Of a DNA stretch of 5,016 bases, positions 1 to 5,016 are shown one piece after another (positions within the stretch are counted from its first letter, which is position 1; every line of letters begins with the position of its first letter). This stretch comes from Pseudomonadota bacterium (GTDB taxonomy: Bacteria; Pseudomonadota; Alphaproteobacteria; Rhizobiales; Methylopilaceae). The DNA lies in the NCBI GenBank assembly GCA_023389135.1, contig JAEWEX010000328.1, positions 1 to 5,016 of the forward strand, written 5' to 3'. The notes under the pieces are model-generated. The model saw only the letters and a list, made by a program, of their open reading frames with translations, was not told the origin of the DNA and made no database searches. The translations under genes and the position numbers were made by a program.

Positions 1-8
1 CTGTGTGC

Positions 9-43
9 CTGGATCCCGGATCGGCCTTGCCGTCCGGGATGAC
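9..43. repeat. REP-like intergenic palindrome / strong stem-loop
   Basis: Arms at 13-20 (ATCCCGGA) and 33-40 (TCCGGGAT) are perfectly complementary. Inside them, CGGC (22-25) pairs with GCCG (29-32) around a CTT loop, leaving only T21 bulged, so the hairpin has 12 base pairs. The flanks CCTGG and GACAG give it the look of the widespread alphaproteobacterial 'CTGGATCCCGGA...TCCGGGATGACAG' intergenic palindromes, which I recognise from memory, not from a search. No T-run follows on either strand, so an intrinsic terminator is less likely. It could still end or protect the transcript of a gene lying left of the window. The fold is seen directly; membership of a repeat family is inference. Confidence 0.6.
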
Positions 44-70
44 AGCCACATCGTCGCTGGCGTCGACCAT

Positions 71-110
71 CCGATTGAATCAGAGAAGCAAAAAATAAAA
101 CACTTGTTGC
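71..110 (+). promoter_or_regulatory. AT-rich island, candidate promoter/operator of the rpiR-led operon
   Basis: By my count 14 of these 40 bases are G or C, against roughly 70% nearby, making this the most AT-rich stretch in the window. It ends 31 bases before the regulator start. Positions 88-110 form an imperfect inverted repeat centred on 99, with 7 of 11 positions matching and outer ends GCAA and TTGC. RpiR-type regulators often bind AT-rich inverted repeats upstream of their own operon, so this is the natural operator candidate. TTGAAT (75-80) resembles a -35 box, but no convincing -10 box sits at the right spacing. The composition is seen directly; the regulatory role is inferred. Confidence 0.35.
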
Positions 111-141
111 GTCCGCCGCCATCGCGACATAGCCTTCCCGC

Positions 142-1020
142 ATGCAGAGAGGACCGCTCGCGGACCGGATCGTCGAGGCGTTTGGCGGCATGCCGGAGCA
201 GTTGCGCACGGCTGCGCGCTTCGATCAGGACCGGCCCGACGACGTCGCGCTCCTGTCCATGCGCGAGCAGGCCCGGCGCGCCGGGGTCCAGCCCGCCACC
301 ATGACGCGGCTGGCCAAGCGGCTCGGCTTCGAGGGGTTCGAGGGGCTGCGCGACCTCTATGCCGATGCGTTGAGGGGCGGAGGCGGCGGCTTTGCCGGGC
401 GCGGCGACAGCCAGGTCAGGGTCCAGAACGACCGTGGCGAGGCGGTGCTGGCCGAGGCCATTGCCGCGCGCATCGCCGAACAGGTGAGGGCGCTGTCCGG
501 GCCGGACGCGCTCGCCCGGCTGTCGCGCGCCGCGTCCATGCTGGCGCAGGCGCGGCGCATCTACTGCCTCGGGCTGCGCTCCAGCCACACTACCGCGCGG
601 CAGTTCCACTACGCCCTGTCGCTGGTCGGAGACCGCACCGTGCTGCTTGACGGCGGCGCCGGCGGCGATGCCGACCGCCTGCGCGACATCACGCCGGAGG
701 ATGTGCTGCTGGCGGCGAGCGTGGCGCCCTACACGCGCCATGCCGTCGAGATCGCCGAGTATGTCCGCGCCCGCGCGGTCCCCGTGATCGCGATCACCGA
801 CAGCGAGGTGTCGCCGCTCGCGGCGCTGGCGGACGCGTCCGTTCTGGTCGGAACGGCGAGCCCCTCCTTCCTGCACACCATGGCGCCGGCCTTTGCCGCG
901 GCCGAGATCCTGGCCGCCCTGGTCGCCGGGCGCGGCGGCGCCGACGCCCTGGCGACGCTGGCCGCCACCGACCGGCACCTGGCGTCGCTGGACACCCACT
1001 GGACCCCCCGCAGCCGATGA
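142..1020 (+). CDS. MurR/RpiR family transcriptional regulator (HTH + SIS domains)
   Basis: This 292-residue cytoplasmic protein has the two-domain layout and usual length of the RpiR family. Residues 1-77 form the N-terminal helix-turn-helix domain, with the phrase DDVALLSMREQARRAGV (33-49) and recognition-helix region PATMTRLAKRLGFEGF (51-66). A glycine-rich linker (79-88) leads to a SIS domain at about 120-265. The SIS phosphosugar-type loop is GLRSSHTTARQFHYAL (144-159), followed by VAPYTRHAVEIAEY and PVIAITDSEVSPLA. Family members sense phosphosugars or other small anionic metabolites. Here the neighbours point to an intermediate of amino or keto acid breakdown, which is inference. The start at 142 is the only ATG after the in-frame TAG at 130-132 that keeps the whole HTH domain. 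It lacks a clear Shine-Dalgarno sequence. Its stop overlaps the next gene by four bases, so regulator and enzymes are probably co-transcribed. Whether it activates or represses cannot be told. Confidence 0.93.
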   Translation: MQRGPLADRIVEAFGGMPEQLRTAARFDQDRPDDVALLSMREQARRAGVQPATMTRLAKRLGFEGFEGLRDLYADALRGGGGGFAGRGDSQVRVQNDRGEAVLAEAIAARIAEQVRALSGPDALARLSRAASMLAQARRIYCLGLRSSHTTARQFHYALSLVGDRTVLLDGGAGGDADRLRDITPEDVLLAASVAPYTRHAVEIAEYVRARAVPVIAITDSEVSPLAALADASVLVGTASPSFLHTMAPAFAAAEILAALVAGRGGADALATLAATDRHLASLDTHWTPRSR

Positions 1021-2363
1021 ATCCAGATATGAGCCATATCCTCCATCGCCATACGAAATCTAGACTTCCCGTCGCCGTGGGAGGTGACGGCGTCCGCGTT
1101 TTCGACCGCGAGGGCCGCAGCTACATCGACGCCTCAGGCGGTGCGGCGGTGTCCTGCCTCGGCCATGGCCACCCGCGCGTGATCGAGGCCATGGTCGCGC
1201 AGGCGAGGTCGCTCGCCTACGCCCACACCGGCTTCTTCACGACGGAGGTCGCCGAGGTGCTGGCGGACCGGCTGGTGGAGACCGCGCCCAAGGGCATCTC
1301 CCATGTCTACCTGGTCTCGGGCGGGTCGGAGGCCATGGAGACGGCCCTCAAGCTCGCGCGGCAGTATTTCCTGGAAATCGGCCAGCCGTCGCGCCACCGC
1401 TTCATCGCGCGGCGGCAGTCCTATCACGGCAACACGCTGGGGGCGCTGGGCATCGGCGGCAACATGTGGCGGCGCGAGCCGTTCGCGCCGCTTTTGGCCG
1501 AGCCGTCCCATGTGGCGCCCTGCTACGCCTATCGCGACCGCCGCGACGACGAGACCGAGGAGGCCTACGGCGCGCGGCTCGCGGCCGAACTGGAGGCGGA
1601 GATCGTGCGCCTCGGGCCCGAAAACGTCGCCGCGTTCGTGGCGGAGACCGTGGTCGGCGCGACGGGCGGCGTGCTGCCGCCGGTGCCGGGCTATTTCCGC
1701 CGCGTCCGCGAGGTCTGCGACCGCCACGGCGTCCTCCTCGTCCTGGACGAGGTGATGTGCGGGATGGGGCGGACGGGCACGCTGCACGCCTGCGAGCAGG
1801 AGGGCGTCGCGCCCGACCTCATGGCGGTTGCAAAGGGGCTCGGCGGCGGCTACCAGCCCATCGGCGCGGCGCTGCTGTCGGAGGCGATATTCGCCGCCAT
1901 CCGCGACGGCTCCGGCTTCTTCCAGCACGGCCACACCTATATGGGCCATCCCACGGCCTGCGCCGCGGCGCTGGCGGTGCAGGACACCATCCGGGACGAG
2001 GGACTGCTGGCGCAGGTGCGCGTGCGCGGCGCGCAGTTCGCCGACCGGCTGACCGAACGGTTCGGCAACCACCGCCATGTGGGCGACATCCGCGGGCGCG
2101 GCCTGTTCTGGGGGCTGGAATTCGTGGCGGACCGCGCCACCAAGGCCCCGTTCGATCTCGCGCACGGGGTGCATGCGCGGCTGAAAACCGAGGCCATGGC
2201 GCGCGGCCTCATGACCTATCCCATGGGCGGCACCATCGACGGCCGGCGGGGCGACCACGTCCTGCTGGCGCCGCCCTTCATCGTGACGGAGACCGACTTG
2301 GACGAGATCGCAGGGCGCCTCGGAGAGGCAGTGGACGCGGCGGTGGCGGGAGCAGGCGCATGA
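1017..2363 (+). CDS. Class III (omega-type) PLP-dependent aminotransferase
   Basis: The 448-residue product matches the full length of fold-type I class III aminotransferases, often labelled 'aspartate aminotransferase family protein'. Visible landmarks are the PLP phosphate loop SGGSEAMETALKLAR (101-115), the ring-stacking SYHGNT (135-140), the LVLDEVMCGMGRTG block with Asp244, which should bind the pyridine nitrogen, the Schiff-base lysine Lys273 in AVAKGLGGGYQPIGA, and HGHTYMGHPTACAAALA (304-320), whose Thr307 should contact the phosphate. No catalytic residue appears lost. It should move an amino group from an amine or from an omega- or beta-amino acid to a keto acid in the cytoplasm; the exact substrate is not readable. 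B. subtilis YodT, a relative by family, is encoded near lysine 2,3-aminomutase, a precedent for beta-amino acid context. It overlaps both neighbours by ATGA. A second in-frame ATG at 1029 is possible; neither start has a clear ribosome site. Confidence 0.93.
   Translation: MNPDMSHILHRHTKSRLPVAVGGDGVRVFDREGRSYIDASGGAAVSCLGHGHPRVIEAMVAQARSLAYAHTGFFTTEVAEVLADRLVETAPKGISHVYLVSGGSEAMETALKLARQYFLEIGQPSRHRFIARRQSYHGNTLGALGIGGNMWRREPFAPLLAEPSHVAPCYAYRDRRDDETEEAYGARLAAELEAEIVRLGPENVAAFVAETVVGATGGVLPPVPGYFRRVREVCDRHGVLLVLDEVMCGMGRTGTLHACEQEGVAPDLMAVAKGLGGGYQPIGAALLSEAIFAAIRDGSGFFQHGHTYMGHPTACAAALAVQDTIRDEGLLAQVRVRGAQFADRLTERFGNHRHVGDIRGRGLFWGLEFVADRATKAPFDLAHGVHARLKTEAMARGLMTYPMGGTIDGRRGDHVLLAPPFIVTETDLDEIAGRLGEAVDAAVAGAGA
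2348..2352 (+). promoter_or_regulatory. Ribosome binding site for the BKACE gene
   Basis: GGGAG lies inside the end of the aminotransferase gene, seven bases before the ATG at 2360. It decides the start of the cleavage enzyme. The open frame extends far upstream without a stop, but only this ATG has both a ribosome site and the family's normal N-terminus. Confidence 0.6.
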
Positions 2364-3190
2364 CGGACAGGACGGTCGCCATCGCCGCCGCCCCCAATGG
2401 CGCGCGGCTGACCCGGAAGGATCATCCGGCGATCCCGATCTCGCCCGCCGAGGTCGCGGCCTGCGCGCGCGAATGCCTCGCGGAAGGCGCCGCCATGATC
2501 CACGTCCATGCCCGCGCCGCCGACGACACCCACACGCTCGATCCCGGCCGCATGGCGGCGGTGCGCGACTCCGTGCGGGACGCCGTGGGCGACGGTCTCG
2601 TCCTCCAGCTCACCACGGAGGCCATCGGCATCTACGAGCCGCCGGCGCAGATGGAGCTGGTGCGCGCGACCAGGCCCGAGGCCGCCTCCTTCGCCATCCG
2701 CGAGCTCGCCCCGGACGCGACCAACGAAAAGCCGTTCGGCGACCTGCTGGGCTGGATGCGCGGCGAGGGCATGCACGCGCAGTTCATCCTCTATGACCTC
2801 GCCGACCTGCGGCGCCTGATCGACCTGCGCGAGCGCGGGGTGGTGCCGTGGGCGTCGCCCTCGGTGCTGGTGGTGCTCGGCCGCTACGTTCCCGGCGGGG
2901 CGTGGTCTGCCGCGTCGCTCGGGCCGTATCTCGATCCCATGGCCGCCGCCGGCATCACCGACTGGATGGTCTGCGCCTTCGGCCGCGAGGCGTCGGCCGC
3001 CTCCGCCGCCGCGCTCGCTCTGGGCGGCGGCACGCGGGTGGGCCTGGAGAACTCCACCGTGGACGCCGACGACCGGCAGGTCGCGGGCAACGCCGCGCTG
3101 GTGGCGCATGCGGCCGGCCTCGCGCGCGCCATCGGCCGCCGACCGCTCACCGGTCCGGAACTGCGGGCGAGGTGGCGGGCTCTCGACTGA
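2360..3190 (+). CDS. BKACE family beta-keto acid cleavage enzyme (3-keto-5-aminohexanoate cleavage protein-like, DUF849)
   Basis: The 276-residue protein is a TIM-barrel enzyme of the DUF849/BKACE family, which uses Zn2+ to convert a beta-keto acid plus acetyl-CoA into acetoacetate plus an acyl-CoA. The zinc motif IHVHAR gives His48 and His50, and the third ligand is Glu230 in TRVGLEN, preceded by Arg226; all correspond to Kce His46, His48, Glu230 and Arg226. The N-terminal phrase RLTRKDHPAIPISPAEVA (16-33) and C-terminal GRRPLTGPELRARW are also typical. Differences from Kce are Arg16 where Kce has Glu14, QLTTEA (83-88) in place of QISTGG, and Asn231 in place of Asp231. These suggest a subfamily with a different substrate, so the name 3-keto-5-aminohexanoate cleavage should not be taken literally. 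It begins in a 4-base ATGA overlap with the aminotransferase, implying translational coupling and consecutive steps. Family assignment is firm; the substrate is unknown. Confidence 0.9.
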   Translation: MTDRTVAIAAAPNGARLTRKDHPAIPISPAEVAACARECLAEGAAMIHVHARAADDTHTLDPGRMAAVRDSVRDAVGDGLVLQLTTEAIGIYEPPAQMELVRATRPEAASFAIRELAPDATNEKPFGDLLGWMRGEGMHAQFILYDLADLRRLIDLRERGVVPWASPSVLVVLGRYVPGGAWSAASLGPYLDPMAAAGITDWMVCAFGREASAASAAALALGGGTRVGLENSTVDADDRQVAGNAALVAHAAGLARAIGRRPLTGPELRARWRALD

Positions 3191-3197
3191 CGCGTTT

Positions 3198-3225
3198 CCG
3201 CCGGCGGCGTGGCCGTGGCCGGCGG
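3198..3225 (+). terminator. GC-rich stem-loop after the BKACE gene, possible terminator
   Basis: CCGCCGGC (3198-3205) pairs perfectly with GCCGGCGG (3218-3225) around a 12-base loop, starting eight bases after the stop codon. No T-run follows; the next bases are GTCCGCCCCC. If it ends transcription it is not a standard intrinsic terminator, and it may instead protect the 3' end or pause polymerase. A smaller competing fold, GGCG/CGCC at 3221-3232, is also possible. Confidence 0.3.
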
Positions 3226-3272
3226 GTCCGCCCCCGTTCCGAACGATGGGGTGGACAAGGATCAGCAGGTCG

Positions 3273-3290
3273 GCCGATGCTGCCATCGGC
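3273..3290 (+). other. Perfect 7-bp inverted repeat with CTGC loop, candidate operator or leader hairpin
   Basis: GCCGATG (3273-3279) and CATCGGC (3284-3290) are exact reverse complements separated by CTGC. It lies about 110 bases before the solute-binding protein start. As DNA it could be a dyad operator; as RNA it would be a compact hairpin in the leader, if transcription begins upstream of it. The pairing is seen; the role is not known. Confidence 0.35.
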
Positions 3291-3390
3291 TGTCATGCTG
3301 CCGCCCGCGCGGGGATGAAGGGAACGACCCGGCGCGATCAATCACTATCGGCAGGCTCTACCGGTCCGCCGACCGACGACAGACGATGAC

Positions 3391-3397
3391 GGAGGAG
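3391..3397 (+). promoter_or_regulatory. Strong ribosome binding site of the TAXI solute-binding protein gene
   Basis: GGAGGAG ends four bases before the ATG at 3402, and its GGAGG core is six bases away. It is the best Shine-Dalgarno match in the window and fits a protein needed in high amounts. It selects the ATG at 3402 over the out-of-frame ATG at 3386. Confidence 0.8.
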
Positions 3398-3401
3398 TCA
3401 C

Positions 3402-4376
3402 ATGAAGAACACGTCCACGAAGACCGCGGCCATGGCCGCAGGACTGGCGCTGGCGCTGGCCGCGGGGCCGGCCCTCGCGCAGCAGCAGTTCGTGTCCATC
3501 GGCACCGGCGGCGTGACCGGCGTCTACTATCCGGTCGGCGGCGCCATCTGCCGCCTGATGAACCAGACCCGCCGCGACCACGGCATCCGCTGCTCGGTGG
3601 AGTCCACCGGCGGCTCGGTGTTCAACGTCAACGCCCTCAAGGGCGGCGAACTGGAGTTCGGCGTCGTCCAGTCCGACGTCCAGTACAACGCCTCCAAGGG
3701 CGAGGCCGGCTTCAAGGAAGGCGGCGCCCACGACAAGCTGCGCGCCGTGTTCTCGCTGCATCCCGAGCCCGCGACCATCGTCGCGCGCGCCGACGCCGGC
3801 GTGAAGAACTTCGAGGAACTGAAGGGCAAGCGCGTCAATATCGGCAATCCCGGCTCCGGCCAGCGGGCGCTCATGGACGTGCTGTTCGCCAAGATCGGCT
3901 GGACCACGGCCGACTTCGCGCTCGCGTCCGAACTTGCCCCGGCCGAGCAGAGCCAGGCGCTTTGCGACAACAAGGTGGACGCCTTCGTCTACACCGTGGG
4001 CCACCCGGCGGGCTCGATCCAGGAGGCGACCAGCTCCTGCGACAGCGTTCTGGTCAACCTCACCGGCCCCCAGATCGACGAGCTGGTGGCGGAGAACCCC
4101 TACTATTTCAAGGCGACCATCCCCGGCGGCATGTATCGCGGCAACCCCGACGACACCCAGACCTTCGGCGTCGGCGCCACCATGGTGACCTCCGCCGACG
4201 TGCCGGACGAGGTCGTCTACACGCTGGTCAAGTCGATCTTCGACAATTTCGACGGCTTCAAGGAACTGCATCCGGCGCTTGCGAATCTCGAGCCGGAGTC
4301 CATGGTGAGCCAGGGCAACTCCGCGCCGATGCATCCCGGCGCCGAGCGCTTCTACAAGGAAAAGGGCTGGATGTGA
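3402..4376 (+). CDS. TAXI family TRAP transporter solute-binding protein (periplasmic)
   Basis: The 324-residue product is a secreted binding protein of the TAXI (TRAP-associated extracytoplasmic immunogenic) class. Residues 1-26 are a Sec signal peptide: a lysine-containing start, the hydrophobic run [14 protein letters not shown], and a probable cut after ALA before QQQF. The mature protein shows TAXI marks: [20 protein letters not shown] (31-50), [20 protein letters not shown] (68-87) running into VVQSD, and [16 protein letters not shown] (144-159). It should capture a ligand in the periplasm and pass it to the fused TRAP permease that follows, driven by an ion gradient rather than ATP. 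Few TAXI ligands are known; the Thermus protein was crystallised with glutamate or glutamine. The catabolic genes upstream suggest an amino-carboxylate ligand, which is inference. Four cysteines (50, 64, 188, 213) may form two disulfides. Length and ends are normal. Confidence 0.93.
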   Translation: MKNTSTKTAAMAAGLALALAAGPALAQQQFVSIGTGGVTGVYYPVGGAICRLMNQTRRDHGIRCSVESTGGSVFNVNALKGGELEFGVVQSDVQYNASKGEAGFKEGGAHDKLRAVFSLHPEPATIVARADAGVKNFEELKGKRVNIGNPGSGQRALMDVLFAKIGWTTADFALASELAPAEQSQALCDNKVDAFVYTVGHPAGSIQEATSSCDSVLVNLTGPQIDELVAENPYYFKATIPGGMYRGNPDDTQTFGVGATMVTSADVPDEVVYTLVKSIFDNFDGFKELHPALANLEPESMVSQGNSAPMHPGAERFYKEKGWM

Positions 4377-4389
4377 CGGCCTGACATCA

Positions 4390-4416
4390 AGGCGGCGCGG
4401 GTCTCTCGCGCCGCCT
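4390..4416 (+). terminator. Stem-loop between binding-protein and permease genes, likely partial terminator or mRNA stabiliser
   Basis: AGGCGGCGCG (4390-4399) pairs perfectly over 10 bp with CGCGCCGCCT (4407-4416) around the loop GGTCTCT, and CTTCATTTCC follows with only a weak T-rich tail. It begins 14 bases after the binding-protein stop and ends 36 bases before the permease start. In binding-protein transport operons such hairpins commonly let the binding protein be made in excess over the membrane part, by partial termination or by shielding the 3' end of a shorter mRNA. The fold is seen; the effect is inferred. Confidence 0.6.
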
Positions 4417-4438
4417 CTTCATTTCCGGGCAGGGCAAA

Positions 4439-4444
4439 GAGGGG
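4439..4444 (+). promoter_or_regulatory. Ribosome binding site of the TRAP permease gene
   Basis: GAGGGG lies seven bases before the ATG at 4452 and supports that start. Confidence 0.6.
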
Positions 4445-4451
4445 TTTGCGC

Positions 4452-5016
4452 ATGGCCGAGGCAGCCAAGGGCACGGGGGACAGTTCGGGTCTGAGCCAGC
4501 AGGAGCTGGACGATCTCGTCGCCGCCACCGACACCGGGGCGCGCAACCCCGCCGGCTCGGTGGGCAAGCTGATCGCGGGCGTCGCGCTCGCCTGGTCGCT
4601 GTTCCAGCTGTTCATCGCATCGCCGCTGCCCTTCATGCTGGCCACGACCACCGGCCTGCCGCTGGTCCTGAACGACACCCAGTCGCGCTCGATCCACCTC
4701 GCCTTCGCGCTGTTCCTGGCCTTCATGGCCTATCCGGCGCTGCCTTCCAGCCCGCGCAACCGGGTGCCGCTGCTGGACTGGGCCATGGCGCTGGCGGCGG
4801 CCCTGGCGGCGCTCTACATCGTGATCTTCTACCGGGAGCTGTCCACCCGGCCGGGTCTGCCCATCACGCTGGACCTCGTCGCCGCGGGCGTCGGGCTCGT
4901 GCTCCTGCTGGAAGCGACCCGCCGGGCTCTGGGGCCTCCCATGGTGGTCGTCAGCCTGGTGTTTCTCACATACGTGTTCTTCGGAAATGCGAGCTGGATT
5001 CCCGAGATCATCCAGT
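4452..5016 (+). CDS. TRAP transporter fused permease, 4TM/12TM type, TAXI-associated (N-terminal part)
   Basis: The frame is open from ATG 4452 to the window edge, giving 188 residues, so the gene is cut and its C-terminal part is not seen. TAXI systems use one fused protein combining the small (Q) and large (M) TRAP membrane subunits, usually more than 600 residues. After a polar cytosolic start containing SQQELDDLVAATDTGARNPA, membrane segments appear at about 39-58, 79-97, 107-127, 141-156 and 162-178. Typical fused-permease phrases are ALAWSLFQLFIASPLPF (45-61), VLNDTQSRSIHLAFALFLAF (72-91), LLDWAMALAAALAALY (107-122), LLLEATRRALGPPM (151-164) and YVFFGNA (174-180). It would import the ligand delivered by the TAXI protein, using a sodium or proton gradient. 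It lies 75 bases after the binding-protein gene, separated by a stem-loop, in the same apparent operon. Family assignment is strong; the transported compound is unknown. Confidence 0.93.
   Translation, partial: MAEAAKGTGDSSGLSQQELDDLVAATDTGARNPAGSVGKLIAGVALAWSLFQLFIASPLPFMLATTTGLPLVLNDTQSRSIHLAFALFLAFMAYPALPSSPRNRVPLLDWAMALAAALAALYIVIFYRELSTRPGLPITLDLVAAGVGLVLLLEATRRALGPPMVVVSLVFLTYVFFGNASWIPEIIQ

Larger units (their letters stand above)
3191..3401 (+). other. Intergenic region between the catabolic and transporter units
   Basis: No credible gene is seen in these 211 bases. They hold a GC-rich stem just after the BKACE stop, an 11-base near-palindrome CGTTCCGAACG (3235-3245), a perfect 7-bp hairpin (3273-3290), a direct repeat ATGCTGCC at 3277-3284 and 3295-3302, and a 5-bp hairpin CGGTC/GACCG (3362-3375) shortly before the ribosome site. 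The size suggests that the transporter unit has its own promoter and possibly an operator here, but no -35/-10 pair could be called with confidence. Confidence 0.5.

Noticed and set aside
5..304. Small + strand frame before and overlapping the regulator
   Set aside because: It runs through the palindrome and AT-rich island and then into another frame of the regulator. It has no ribosome site and its composition is that of a shadow.
1134..2258. Long open frame on the - strand (374 codons) opposite the aminotransferase
   Set aside because: It mirrors a convincing + strand enzyme with all its motifs; long antisense frames are expected in very GC-rich DNA. The translated sequence has no recognisable domain.
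1466..3190. Very long + strand frame reading as one 574-residue protein
   Set aside because: Its first 298 codons are an arginine/alanine-rich out-of-frame reading of the aminotransferase. The real protein starts at ATG 2360, with a ribosome site and the normal BKACE N-terminus, so this is not a fusion.
73..3343. Shared 6-mer GATTGA (73-78) and its reverse complement TCAATC (3338-3343) as a common operator half-site for both units
   Set aside because: Six bases with no matching surrounding dyad is expected by chance.
3343..3348. CACTAT as a -10 box for the transporter unit
   Set aside because: It matches only three of six consensus positions and has no -35-like sequence at suitable spacing.
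3345..4334. - strand frame of 329 codons opposite the binding-protein gene
   Set aside because: A GC-driven shadow of a well-supported gene, with no recognisable domain.
3209..4384. + strand frame of 391 codons covering the binding-protein gene
   Set aside because: It is out of frame with the clear signal peptide and TAXI motifs and is dominated by arginine and glycine.

Overview
The window is very GC-rich (about 70% by eye) with tight coding and strong G/C preference at third codon positions. These traits, the protein families present, and a palindrome at the left edge of a kind I recall from alphaproteobacterial intergenic regions, suggest a free-living alphaproteobacterium (a Rhizobiales, Rhodobacterales or Rhodospirillales type). 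No genus can be named from this sequence alone. All supported genes are on the + strand.

Layout: positions 1-141 are non-coding, with a strong 12-bp hairpin at 13-40 and an AT-rich island around 71-110 that probably holds the promoter/operator. Three genes then follow, joined by two 4-base ATGA overlaps: an RpiR-type HTH-SIS regulator (142-1020), a class III PLP-dependent aminotransferase (1017-2363), and a zinc-dependent beta-keto acid cleavage enzyme of the BKACE/DUF849 family (2360-3190). A 211-base gap (3191-3401) with several inverted repeats and an 8-base direct repeat separates this unit from a transporter unit. The transporter unit is a periplasmic TAXI-type TRAP solute-binding protein (3402-4376), a stem-loop (4390-4416), and the start of the fused TRAP permease (4452 onward, cut by the window edge).

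Taken together this reads as a catabolic island. A TAXI-TRAP system would import a small, probably amino- and carboxylate-bearing compound. The aminotransferase would turn its amino group into a keto group, and the BKACE would combine a beta-keto acid with acetyl-CoA to give acetoacetate and a new acyl-CoA. The RpiR protein, encoded first in the operon, is the likely regulator. The substrate is unknown. A beta-amino acid is the most economical guess, because its direct transamination gives the beta-keto acid that BKACE enzymes use. The BKACE carries several non-canonical active-site positions, so its substrate probably differs from 3-keto-5-aminohexanoate. No mobile element, CRISPR array, tRNA or rRNA was seen.
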